The notes below the pieces were generated by a model. That model saw only the letters and a program-made list of their open reading frames with translations, was not told where the DNA came from and did not search any database. 35,946 nt of DNA from contig NZ_JAGGOK010000023.1 in NCBI RefSeq assembly GCF_018614615.1, forward strand, positions 1-35,946, given 5' to 3'. A program made the position numbers and the translations under genes. Position 1 is the stretch's first letter. Each line of letters begins with the position of its first letter. Source of the DNA: Streptomyces sp. ISL-100. GTDB taxonomy: Bacteria > Actinomycetota > Actinomycetes > Streptomycetales > Streptomycetaceae. Positions 17,887-26,134 of this stretch are shown here, one piece after another.

Positions 17887-20415
17887 CTACTCGGCCTTGA
17901 TGGCGTCGAGCATGTTCAGCTTCGCCGCGCTGCGCGCCGGCCACATCGCCGCGAGTACGCCGACCACCGCGGCCAGCAGCAGGAAGATGCCGATCCGGTC
18001 CCACGGCACGACCAGGGCGTAACCCGGGACCGAGTCCTTGACCGTCTGGCCGATGGCCCAGCCCAGGAACGTACCGAGGCCGATGCCGATCACCGCGCCG
18101 AAGACCGAGATGACCACGGCCTCCAGCCGGATCATGGTCTTGACCTTGCGGCGGTCGAGGCCGATCGCCCGCAGCATGCCGATCTCCTGCTGACGCTCGA
18201 AGACGGACATCGCCAGGGTGTTGATGACGCCGAGCACCGCGATCAGCAGGGCCATGCCCAGCAGCCCGTACATGATGTTCAGCATCGTGTTGATCACGCC
18301 GCCGAACTGGTTGCGGATGTCCTGCTGGTCCATCACGCTGATCGCCGGGTTCTGCCCCAGCGCGTCCACGAGCGCCTTCTCGTTCGCCGCGCTCGCGCCG
18401 CCGTCCGTCTTCACCCAGATCTCGCGGATGTACGGCTTGGCCTCGTGCTTGTTCACCGTCTTCTGGTCGATCAGGATCGGCGAGAGGAATTCATTCGCCT
18501 TGTACGTCGCACCGACCGTCAGCTTCGACTTCTTGCCGTCCGCGAACTTCACGGGCACGCTGTCGCCGACCTTCAGGCCCCGGCTCTTCGCGGTCTTGTC
18601 GTCGACCGCCATGTCGCCCTTGGCCAGCGAGTCCAGCGAGCCGGAGACCGGCGTGACGTTGATGACCTGCTCGAGGTCGCCCGGCGTGACACCGGAGACC
18701 GCGGCCCACACACCCTGCAGCTCGAAGTCGGCGGCCGTCTGCGGGGAGACCGCCGATACGCCGGGCGCCTTCTCCAGCGCGCTGAGCGCGGAGCTGTCCA
18801 GCGAACCGCCGTTCGCCATCGTGAACATGTAGTCGGCCTTGATGTTGTCCGTGGTCATCTTGTCGACGGCACGGCCCATGGTGACGCCGAGCACGGACAG
18901 TCCGGTGACCAGGGTGAGGCCGATGGCGAGCGCGGAGGCGGTGGCTCCGGTACGCCGCGGGTTGCGCACCGCGTTCTGGCCCGCCAGCGTGCCGGACACC
19001 CCGAAGAGCTTGCCGATCAGCGGACGTACGAGCGCGATCACCGGACGCGACAGCAGCGGGATCAGCACGATGATGCCGATCAGCGCGAAGAAGGCACCGG
19101 CCCCGATGAGCATCCGGCCGTCCTTGCCGACCACGGCGCCGCCGAGGATGCCGGCCGCGCCCAGCAGCGTGATGAAACCGCCGATGGAGTTCCGTACGAC
19201 GAGCGACTTGGTGGTCGCGACGGCGTGCACGCTGCTCATCGCCGCCACCGGCGGGATCTTGGCGGCCCGGCGGGCGGGCAGCCAGGCGGCGAGCATCGTG
19301 ACCAGCACACCGACCGCGAAGGCGGCGGCGATCGCGGTGGGCGAGACGATCAGCGGACCGGCCGGCACCTTCGCGCCGAAGGCGGACATCGCCGAGCGCA
19401 GCCCGGTCGCGAGCCCCAGACCGAGGGCGAAACCGACCACCGACGCGATCGCGCCGACGACCATCGCTTCGAGCAGCACCGAGCGCTTGACCTGGCGGCG
19501 GGAGGCGCCGACGGCGCGCATCAGCGCGAGTTCCTTGGTGCGCTGGGCGACCAGCATGGTGAAGGTGTTGGAGATCAGGAAGATGCCGACGAAGAGCGCG
19601 ATCGCGGCGAAGCCGAGCAGTACCTGGTTGAGCGCGCTCATGCCCTCCTCGATCATCTCGGCCTGGTCGTCGGCGAGCTCCTTACCCGTCTGGGCCTCGG
19701 CGCCCTCGGGCAGCAGCGGCTTCACGGCGTCGAGCAGCTGCTGCTCGGACGTGCCGGAGGCGGCGGTGATGGTGACGTCCTTGAAGTGGCCGGGCGTCAG
19801 GTAGAGCTTCTGGGCGACAGGGGTGTTGAAGAGCACCAGCGAGCCGCCGGCGTTGACCTGGCCGTCCTCGGTGATGAAGACACCGGAGAGGGTGTACTCC
19901 TTCACCGGCCCGTTGGTCGCGACCCGCACGGTGTCACCGGTCTTGTACTTGCCCTTGTCGGCCGTGGTCTTGTCGAGGGCGATCTCGCCGGCCTTCGCCG
20001 GACCCGAGCCGTCGGTGAAGTCGTAGGCGGCATCCTTGCCGTCCTTCCCCGGCTCGAAGTTGGCGCCGGTGTTGGACCAGCCGTTGCCGATCAGCTTGCC
20101 GTCGGGGTCGGCGACGCCGGCGAAGCCGGAGACGCGCCCGGTGGCGGCGGCGACACCGTCCAGGCCCCGGATCTTCTCCAGGGTCCGGGCGTCTATGCCC
20201 TGTTCCTTCTTGCTGTTCTCGGAGTCCGGGTACGTCGTGACCGCTACGGCGACGTCTTTGTAGCTCTTCGCCGACTGGTTGCTGAAGGCGTTGGAGAGGG
20301 TGTCGGTGAAGACCAGGGTGCCGGACACGAAGGCCACGCCGAGCATTACGGCGAGCACGGTCATCAGCAGCCTGGCCTTGTGCGCGAGCACATTGCGCAG
20401 GGCGGTACGGAACAT
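17887..20415 (-). CDS. ABC transporter permease (FtsX/MacB type)
   Basis: This 842-aa integral membrane protein has an N-terminal helix (about 13-35), then a large extracytoplasmic MacB_PCD-like domain. The first FtsX domain (about 258-345) has the coupling segment VAQRTKELALMRAVGASRRQV. A middle set of helices, a second external domain and a second FtsX domain (705-842, VFERQQEIGMLRAIGLDRRKV) follow. Two FtsX units in one chain let a single polypeptide act as the full permease. The family moves lipids, lipoproteins or peptides, or works mechanically, rather than importing solutes. The gene is 60 bases downstream of its ATPase on the same strand. The substrate is unknown. Confidence 0.92.
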   Translation of the reverse strand: MFRTALRNVLAHKARLLMTVLAVMLGVAFVSGTLVFTDTLSNAFSNQSAKSYKDVAVAVTTYPDSENSKKEQGIDARTLEKIRGLDGVAAATGRVSGFAGVADPDGKLIGNGWSNTGANFEPGKDGKDAAYDFTDGSGPAKAGEIALDKTTADKGKYKTGDTVRVATNGPVKEYTLSGVFITEDGQVNAGGSLVLFNTPVAQKLYLTPGHFKDVTITAASGTSEQQLLDAVKPLLPEGAEAQTGKELADDQAEMIEEGMSALNQVLLGFAAIALFVGIFLISNTFTMLVAQRTKELALMRAVGASRRQVKRSVLLEAMVVGAIASVVGFALGLGLATGLRSAMSAFGAKVPAGPLIVSPTAIAAAFAVGVLVTMLAAWLPARRAAKIPPVAAMSSVHAVATTKSLVVRNSIGGFITLLGAAGILGGAVVGKDGRMLIGAGAFFALIGIIVLIPLLSRPVIALVRPLIGKLFGVSGTLAGQNAVRNPRRTGATASALAIGLTLVTGLSVLGVTMGRAVDKMTTDNIKADYMFTMANGGSLDSSALSALEKAPGVSAVSPQTAADFELQGVWAAVSGVTPGDLEQVINVTPVSGSLDSLAKGDMAVDDKTAKSRGLKVGDSVPVKFADGKKSKLTVGATYKANEFLSPILIDQKTVNKHEAKPYIREIWVKTDGGASAANEKALVDALGQNPAISVMDQQDIRNQFGGVINTMLNIMYGLLGMALLIAVLGVINTLAMSVFERQQEIGMLRAIGLDRRKVKTMIRLEAVVISVFGAVIGIGLGTFLGWAIGQTVKDSVPGYALVVPWDRIGIFLLLAAVVGVLAAMWPARSAAKLNMLDAIKAE

Positions 20416-20475
20416 TTCTGTCAGTCCTGGGGTGGGGGCGGCCGGATGGGAACGAACGGGGCGGTCAGCCAGTGA

Positions 20476-21252
20476 TCAGCTGGTGCGGCCCCTGGCGTCG
20501 AACTCCTTCATCCGGTCGAGGACGCCGTCCGCGGTCGGGTTCAGCATCTCGTCGACGATCCGGCCGTCGGCCAGGAAGATCACGCGGTCCGCGTACGACG
20601 CGGCTGCCGGGTCGTGCGTCACCATGACGACGGTCTGGCCGAGCTCGCGCACGGAGTTGCGCAGGAAGCCCAGGACTTCGGCGCCCGAGCGGGAGTCCAG
20701 GTTTCCGGTCGGCTCGTCGCCGAACATGATCTCCGGCCGGCTCGCCAGGGCGCGGGCCACGGCGACGCGCTGCTGCTGGCCGCCGGAGAGCTGGGCGGGC
20801 CGGTGGCTCAGCCGGTCGGCCAGGCCGACCATGCCGATGACCGTGTCCAGCCACTCCTTGTCGGGCTTGCGGCCCGCGATGTCCATCGGCAGGGTGATGT
20901 TCTCGGCGGCGGTGAGCGTCGGCAGCAGGTTGAACGCCTGGAAGATGAAACCGATCTTGTCCCGGCGCAGCTGCGTCAGCTGCTTGTCCTTGAGGGTGCC
21001 CAGCTCGGTCTCGCCGATCCGTACGGAGCCGGAGCTGAAGGAGTCAAGACCCGCGACGCAGTGCATCAGCGTCGACTTGCCGGATCCGGACGGGCCCATG
21101 ATCGCGGTGAACTCACCCTGGCGGAAGTCCACCGTGACCCGGTCCAGAGCGACCACCTGGGTCTCGCCCTGCCCGTAAACCTTTGAGAGCTCCGTGGCGC
21201 GTGCGGCCACCGCGGTGGCGCGGTGGGCGGTGGCGGTGGGGGTGGTGGTCAC
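20476..21252 (-). CDS. ABC transporter ATP-binding protein (LolD/MacB type)
   Basis: This 258-aa ATPase energises the adjacent FtsX-type permease. Motifs in order are Walker A GPSGSGKS (53-60), Q-loop in FIFQAFNLL, signature LSGGQ (155-159), Walker B IMFGDE (175-180), D-loop NLDSRSG and switch His213. The sequence before the core (1-20) is low-complexity Thr/Ala-rich. The GTG start has AGGAG about nine bases upstream. The operon order is ATPase then permease. Confidence 0.93.
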   Translation of the reverse strand: MTTTPTATAHRATAVAARATELSKVYGQGETQVVALDRVTVDFRQGEFTAIMGPSGSGKSTLMHCVAGLDSFSSGSVRIGETELGTLKDKQLTQLRRDKIGFIFQAFNLLPTLTAAENITLPMDIAGRKPDKEWLDTVIGMVGLADRLSHRPAQLSGGQQQRVAVARALASRPEIMFGDEPTGNLDSRSGAEVLGFLRNSVRELGQTVVMVTHDPAAASYADRVIFLADGRIVDEMLNPTADGVLDRMKEFDARGRTS

Positions 21253-21696
21253 GAGAGGGCACTCCTGTCGGGGACGTTTAAAGGGACTCCTTCATGGTCC
21301 CGTCCGATCGGCGCCCGCGGATCAGCCCTCGTGCCCGTTCCCGTGGCCGTCTTGAGTCGCATCGCCGGGCACGCCCGTCCTCCTTTGGTATGACGCCGTC
21401 CCTGAGGCCGTCCCGGAGTCGGGGCAGGCACGGCAAGGGCACCGCCAGGGCGCAGCAAGGGCGCGCCCAGGGCCTGGCAAGGACCGCGGACAGCGGCGCG
21501 GGCAGTCGAGTTTCCGCCTTTCCCGTACGCGGCCCTTTGCGCCCGCCCACCCCGCCCGGCATGTGCCGACAGCCCATTCGTGCACTGACACACTCTCAGG
21601 CGCCAATAAAATAAGACAACATCAGCCCGGCGTTCCGCTGTACGGGGGAAGCGTCCGGATAGGCTCTGACCCGCGAATTGTGGAGCCGCGCACCTT
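21253..21696. promoter_or_regulatory. Spacer between ABC operon and bldA
   Basis: This 444-base region contains no convincing gene. The side next to the ABC operon is GC-rich with repeated GCAAGG(G) units (about 21430-21485). Near the tRNA there is an AT-rich patch, AATAAAATAAG (21605-21615), striking in this genome. A possible -10 element TAGGCT (21660-21665) would place transcription start about 25 bases before the mature tRNA end. No matching -35 is clear. The AT patch may act as an upstream promoter element. Confidence 0.35.
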
Positions 21697-21781
21697 GCCC
21701 GGATGGTGGAATGCAGACACGGCGAGCTTAAACCTCGCTGCCCCTCGGGGCGTGCCGGTTCAAGTCCGGCTCCGGGCACCA
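21697..21781 (+). tRNA. bldA: tRNA-Leu (anticodon UAA), bldA
   Basis: This 85-base tRNA has an encoded CCA end. The acceptor stem is GCCCGGA/TCCGGGC with discriminator A21778. The anticodon stem GCGAG/CTCGC holds the loop CTTAAAC, giving anticodon UAA, which reads UUA. A long class II variable arm (GCCC/GGGC) and the T arm GCCGG-TTCAAGT-CCGGC complete it. In Streptomyces the only tRNA for UUA is bldA, and its loss blocks aerial growth and many antibiotics; TTA codons are largely confined to developmental and specialised genes. Position downstream of the ABC pair agrees with my memory of S. coelicolor. Confidence 0.95.
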
Positions 21782-22000
21782 CGCACGGCCGATGGGCCGC
21801 CCGACCAGTGACCGGCGCCAGGGCGGCCGCCGCGAGCCGATCGTGCACCGGTGACTCGGCCCCGGCCGGGCGCGCCCCCCATGTGAGCGCCTGCGCCGAT
21901 GACATGGCGACTACGCCCTGCATGACCTCGATGACGCTGGGTGACCGTACGGGAACCGTCCGTCGCACGGTCGCGGCCTACGGCGAGAGGTGTGCCCATC
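21782..22000 (+). promoter_or_regulatory. Spacer between bldA and P450 operon with candidate operator
   Basis: Just past the tRNA, CGGCC-GAT-GGGCCG can form a small hairpin. Closer to the P450 gene, GACCGT (21943-21948) and ACGGTC (21967-21972) form an inverted repeat, and CCGTACGG (21945-21952) is a perfect 8-base palindrome. This is a plausible binding site for a regulator of the operon; no regulator gene is adjacent. Confidence 0.35.
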
Positions 22001-23191
22001 GTGGTGACGCAGCAGCGGCCGATTCCCTACCCCTTCCCCCCGTCCAGACTCGAAGTCCATCCGCGATACGGCGAACTGCGCGACCTGCCGCTCGCCCGGG
22101 TGCGACTGCCCTACGGCGAGGGTGCCTGGCTCGTCACCCGGCACGCCGATGTGAAGACAGTCCTCGCCGACCAGCGCTTCAGCCTGGCCGCCGCTGTGGG
22201 GCGGGACCAGCCACGGTTGCGGTCGATGACCCGCGACGGCGGCGGGCTGTTCTCCAAGGAGCCGCCCGAGCACACCCGGCTGCGCTCCCTGGTGGCCAAG
22301 GAGTTCGGCGCCCGCCGCGTCGAGGGCCTGCGGATTCGTGCCAGGGAAGTCGCCGACGGGCTGCTGGACGCCATGGAGGCGAAGGGAGCCCCCGCCGACC
22401 TGGTCGACGACTTCGCGATCCCGCTGCCGACCACCATCATCTGCGAACTGCTCGGCGTGCCCGGCGCCGACCACCGGCGGCTCTGGGGCTGGGCGCAGTC
22501 CGTCCTCTCCAACACCTCCTCCGAGCAGGAACTGATGACCCGGGGCAAGGAGCTCTTCGGCTACCTCGCCGGCGTGCTGGAACTGCGCCGCCGCGAGCCG
22601 GGCGACGACGTACTGAGCGGACTGGTCCGGGCCTGCGACGAGGACGAACAGATCACCGAGACGGAACTGCTCGCCCTCACCTGCGACCTGCTCATCGCCG
22701 GCTTCGTGAGCACGACCAATCAGATCGGCAATTTCTTCTACCAGTTACTGGCCGACCCCGCCGACCTCGCGCGCCTGAGGGACAACCCCGAGGCGATCCC
22801 CAAGGCGGTGGAGGAGCTGATGCGTTACGTGCCGCTGCTGGTCGGCTTCACCCTTCCCCGGTACGCCACCGAGGACGTCGAGCTGGGCGGCGTCCTCATC
22901 CGGTCCGGTGACGCGGTGCTGGTCGCCACGGCGGCCGCCAACCGGGACCCGGAAATCTTTCCGGACCCGGAGCAGCTCGTCCTCGACCGCCCCGTCAACC
23001 CCCATGTCGGGTTCGGGCACGGCGTGCACTACTGCATCGGCGCGCACCTGGCGCGGCTCGAACTGCAAGTGGCCCTGGAACGCGTACTGCACCGGATGCC
23101 CGGCCTGCGGTTCGCCGTCCCCGAGGACGAACTGAGCTGGAAGACCGACGCGATGATCATCGGCCTGAACGCGCTGCCCGTCAGCTGGTGA
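22001..23191 (+). CDS. Cytochrome P450 with atypical I-helix; contains a TTA codon
   Basis: This 396-aa bacterial class I P450 has ExxR in EELMRYVP and the haem loop GFGHGVHYCIGAHLARLE with Cys345. The I-helix reads IAGFVSTTNQIG. The usual acid-threonine pair (as in AGHETTANQIG) is replaced by Val236-Ser237, which would change proton delivery and perhaps chemistry. Codon 249 is TTA (22745-22747), so translation should need bldA, encoded 220 bases upstream. GTG 22001 is chosen because GAGAGG is 10 bases upstream; GTGs at 21992 and 22004 are alternatives. It is first in an operon with a CrtI-like oxidase and an MDR reductase, and no ferredoxin is nearby. Confidence 0.9.
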   Translation: MVTQQRPIPYPFPPSRLEVHPRYGELRDLPLARVRLPYGEGAWLVTRHADVKTVLADQRFSLAAAVGRDQPRLRSMTRDGGGLFSKEPPEHTRLRSLVAKEFGARRVEGLRIRAREVADGLLDAMEAKGAPADLVDDFAIPLPTTIICELLGVPGADHRRLWGWAQSVLSNTSSEQELMTRGKELFGYLAGVLELRRREPGDDVLSGLVRACDEDEQITETELLALTCDLLIAGFVSTTNQIGNFFYQLLADPADLARLRDNPEAIPKAVEELMRYVPLLVGFTLPRYATEDVELGGVLIRSGDAVLVATAAANRDPEIFPDPEQLVLDRPVNPHVGFGHGVHYCIGAHLARLELQVALERVLHRMPGLRFAVPEDELSWKTDAMIIGLNALPVSW

Positions 23192-23228
23192 ACGGCAAGG
23201 CAACTCACGAGCCCGAGGAGGCCCCACG

Positions 23229-24956
23229 ATGGCGCGTTTGAAGCAGAGCAGAGAGACGATGATCATCATCGGTGGCGGCCTCGGCGGCCTGTCCACCGGC
23301 TGTTACGCGCAAATGAACGGCTACCGCTCGCAGGTCCTCGAAATGCACGAGATCCCCGGCGGCTCCTGCACGGGCTGGGGCCGTGGGGACTTCACCTTCG
23401 ACTGGTGCATCAGCTGGCTGCTGGGCAACGGACCCGGCAACCAGATGTACCAGATCTGGCTCGAACTGGGCGCCCTCCAGGGCAAGGAGATGCGCCACTT
23501 CGACGCGTTCAACATCGTGCGCGGCCGCGACGGCCGCGCGGTCCACTTCTACTCCGATCCCGACCGCCTCGAAGCCCACTTACTGGCCATCTCACCCGCC
23601 GACGCCCGCCCGATCCGCAGCTTCTGCGACGGCGTACGGAAATTCCGGAAAGCCCTGGCCGTCTACCCGTTCCTCAAGCCGGTCGGATTGATGGGGGCGG
23701 TCGAGCGCTGGCGGATGCTGGCCGGGTTCCTCCCGTACTTCAACACCATCCGCAAGTCGATCACCGAGCTGATGTCGGACTACTCCGCGCGGTTCAGGGA
23801 TCCGCTGCTGCGCGAGGCCTTCAACTTCATCCTGTACGAGAACCACTCGGCGTTCCCGGTGCTGCCCTTCTACTTCCAGCTGGCCGCCCACGCCAACCAC
23901 TCGGCCGGCGTGCCGGAAGGCGGCTCGCTCGGCCTGGCGAAGTCCGTCGCGCAGCGCTACGAGCGCCTCGGCGGCGAAGTGAAGTACAACGCCAAGGTCC
24001 AGGAGGTACTGGTCGAGAGCGACCGCGCGGTGGGGGTGCGACTGAGCGACGGCCGGGAGTACTACGCCGACATCGTCGTCTCGGCCGCCGACGGCCACAC
24101 CACTGCGATGAAACTCCTCAAGGGCCAGTACCTGAACGACACCTACCGGGACCTCTACACGCGAGTCATCGACGAGCCGGGCATGCTGTCCCCCGGCTAC
24201 GTCAGCCTCTTCCTCGGCCTGCGGCGCCCCTTCCCGGACGCGGACCCCTGTACGACGTACCTGCTCACCGACGCGGAAGCGGCCCGGCTGCCCGGGATGC
24301 GTACGCCGAGCATCAACGTCCAGTTCCGCAGCAGGCACTACCCGGAGCTGTCGCCCGACGGAACGTCCGTGGTCTTCGCGACGTACTTCTCCACCATCGA
24401 CTCCTGGCGGCCGCTGCGCGACGGCCCGGAGCAGGCCAGCAGGCAACGCCGCGGGCAGGAGCTGCACACCCTCCCGGTGCGGCACGGCAGGGAGTACAGC
24501 GCGGCCAAGCGGCGCGTGCGCGAAGGCATCGTGGGCTTCCTGGACGACCGCTACCCGGGGCTCAAGCACGCTGTGAAGGTGGCCGACGTATCAACGCCGC
24601 TCACTCAGGTCCGCTACACGGGTACCTACGACGGGGCGTTCCCCGGCTGGCAGCCGTTCGTCGAGGGCGGCGAGACGCTGGAGGAGGAGATCAAGAAGAA
24701 CGGGCCGGTGCTGCCGGGACTGGAGAACTTCTACCTCTCCGGCGTCTGGGCCACCATCGGCGGCCTGATCAGGGCGGCCGCGGCGGGCAGGCACGTCATG
24801 CAGTTCATCTGCCGCGACGACGGCCGTGAGTTCACGGCGAGCATCGACGACAGCGCGCCACCGCCCACGCACCGCATCGTGCCGGTATCCACCGGCACCA
24901 CATCCACCGGCACCACATCCGCCGACAGGCCGACCACCACAGGGGTTCTCGCATGA
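23229..24956 (+). CDS. CrtI/phytoene-desaturase-like FAD oxidoreductase; contains a TTA codon
   Basis: This 575-aa protein of the phytoene desaturase/carotene isomerase superfamily has the FAD-binding motif IIIGGGLGGLSTGCYAQMNGY at residues about 11-31, EIPGGSCTGW, and a C-terminal FAD contact in LSGVWATIGGLIRAAAAGRHVMQF. It probably desaturates, saturates or isomerises a long hydrophobic chain, but no carotenoid genes surround it. A TTA lies at codon 118 (23580-23582). The C-terminus has a short tandem repeat (TGTTS twice). The ATG follows GAGGAGG, 37 bases past the P450. Its stop overlaps the next ATG (ATGA). Confidence 0.88.
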   Translation: MARLKQSRETMIIIGGGLGGLSTGCYAQMNGYRSQVLEMHEIPGGSCTGWGRGDFTFDWCISWLLGNGPGNQMYQIWLELGALQGKEMRHFDAFNIVRGRDGRAVHFYSDPDRLEAHLLAISPADARPIRSFCDGVRKFRKALAVYPFLKPVGLMGAVERWRMLAGFLPYFNTIRKSITELMSDYSARFRDPLLREAFNFILYENHSAFPVLPFYFQLAAHANHSAGVPEGGSLGLAKSVAQRYERLGGEVKYNAKVQEVLVESDRAVGVRLSDGREYYADIVVSAADGHTTAMKLLKGQYLNDTYRDLYTRVIDEPGMLSPGYVSLFLGLRRPFPDADPCTTYLLTDAEAARLPGMRTPSINVQFRSRHYPELSPDGTSVVFATYFSTIDSWRPLRDGPEQASRQRRGQELHTLPVRHGREYSAAKRRVREGIVGFLDDRYPGLKHAVKVADVSTPLTQVRYTGTYDGAFPGWQPFVEGGETLEEEIKKNGPVLPGLENFYLSGVWATIGGLIRAAAAGRHVMQFICRDDGREFTASIDDSAPPPTHRIVPVSTGTTSTGTTSADRPTTTGVLA

Positions 24957-26014
24957 AGATCCAGAAGTGGGTGGTGCGCGAGCACGTCGACGGTGTGCCG
25001 GATGTCGGCCGGATCTACGAGAAGGTGACCGACGAGGTCGACGTCACCGCCCTCAAGGACGACGAGATGCTCTTCAGGACCCGGTACGTCTCGGTCGACC
25101 CCTACTTGCACGGGCTCGCCCTGGAGACGCCGATCGGCGAGCACATGACGGCCGACTCGGTCATGGAGGTGGTGGCGGCGGGGCCGGACGCGGCGTACGG
25201 GGTCGGCGACGTGGTGCAGGGCTACGGCGGCTGGCGCAGCCATCTGGTCAGCGACGGCGGACCGGTGGTGTGGCGGGACGGCCTGCTGCCGATGGTGTTT
25301 CCGGCCTTCCGCCTGCTGAACCCGGCGCACTACGACGAGGCGACGCTGCCGCTCTCCTCGGTGCTCGGCGTCATGGGCGTGGCCGGCCTGACGGCCTGGG
25401 GCACGATGACCAAGTTCATGACAGTGCGCCCCGGCGACACGGTCGTGATCAGCGGCGCGTCGGGCTCGGTCGGCACCCTGGCCGGCCAGCTGGCCAAGCG
25501 CGACGGCGCACGGGTCGTCGGCACCACCGGCTCGCCCGAGAAGGCGGCATTCCTGACCGGCCTCGGTTTCGACGCCGTCGTGCTCTACCGGCAGGGCGAC
25601 GAGGCCGGCGCGGTGCGGGAGGCGCTGGCGCAGGCCGCGCCGGACGGCGTCGACAAGTACTTCGACAACATGGGCGGCACCGTGACCGACGCGGTGTTCA
25701 CGATGCTCAACGTCGGCAGCCAGGTGGCGGTCTGCTGGCAGTGGGCGACCCAGGTGGGCAAGGAGGCCGTCGGGCCGCGCCTGCTGCCGCACATCATGTT
25801 TCCCCGTACGACCATCCGGGGCATCTTCGCGCAGGAGTGGTACGCCGAGGAGCATCTGGCGGCACTGCGCACGGAGCTCGGGGGCATGATCCGGCGCGGC
25901 GACATCGCCCACCACCAGACGCTGCACCACGGATTCGACTCGATCCCGGACGCCTACCGCAGCCTCTATGTCAACCGGGCGGCCAACCGGGGCAAGGTGC
26001 TGGTGGCGCTGTAG
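24953..26014 (+). CDS. MDR-family NADP-dependent oxidoreductase
   Basis: This 353-aa zinc-free medium-chain reductase is of the leukotriene B4 dehydrogenase/curcumin reductase type, which reduces a conjugated C=C or related bond with NADPH. The N-terminal substrate domain has RYVSVDPYLHG. The Rossmann motif SGASGSVGTLAGQLAKRDGARVVGTTGS lies near residues 163-190, and YFDNMGGTVTDAVFTML is typical of the family. ATGA overlap with the FAD oxidoreductase indicates translational coupling. No in-frame TTA was found, but coupling may still place it under bldA control. The pathway product is unknown. Confidence 0.9.
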   Translation: MKIQKWVVREHVDGVPDVGRIYEKVTDEVDVTALKDDEMLFRTRYVSVDPYLHGLALETPIGEHMTADSVMEVVAAGPDAAYGVGDVVQGYGGWRSHLVSDGGPVVWRDGLLPMVFPAFRLLNPAHYDEATLPLSSVLGVMGVAGLTAWGTMTKFMTVRPGDTVVISGASGSVGTLAGQLAKRDGARVVGTTGSPEKAAFLTGLGFDAVVLYRQGDEAGAVREALAQAAPDGVDKYFDNMGGTVTDAVFTMLNVGSQVAVCWQWATQVGKEAVGPRLLPHIMFPRTTIRGIFAQEWYAEEHLAALRTELGGMIRRGDIAHHQTLHHGFDSIPDAYRSLYVNRAANRGKVLVAL

Positions 26015-26134
26015 ACCGGATGCCCCAGCGATCCCGAACCGTCACTAAAGATCCTCCCCTGGCACTAGGGTCTTCCTTTTGCTTTCCCATTACTCTTGAG
26101 TCAAGGCCACGCAGGGTGGCCATGGAGGAGTGAG

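Noticed and set aside
18445..20475. 676-aa open frame antisense to the ABC permease
   Set aside because: Shadow of the permease; repetitive Arg/Asp/His/Gly-rich product without motifs.
21697..26134. Integrated element at bldA
   Set aside because: No integrase or excisionase, and no second copy of the tRNA 3' end was seen downstream; only the location is suggestive.
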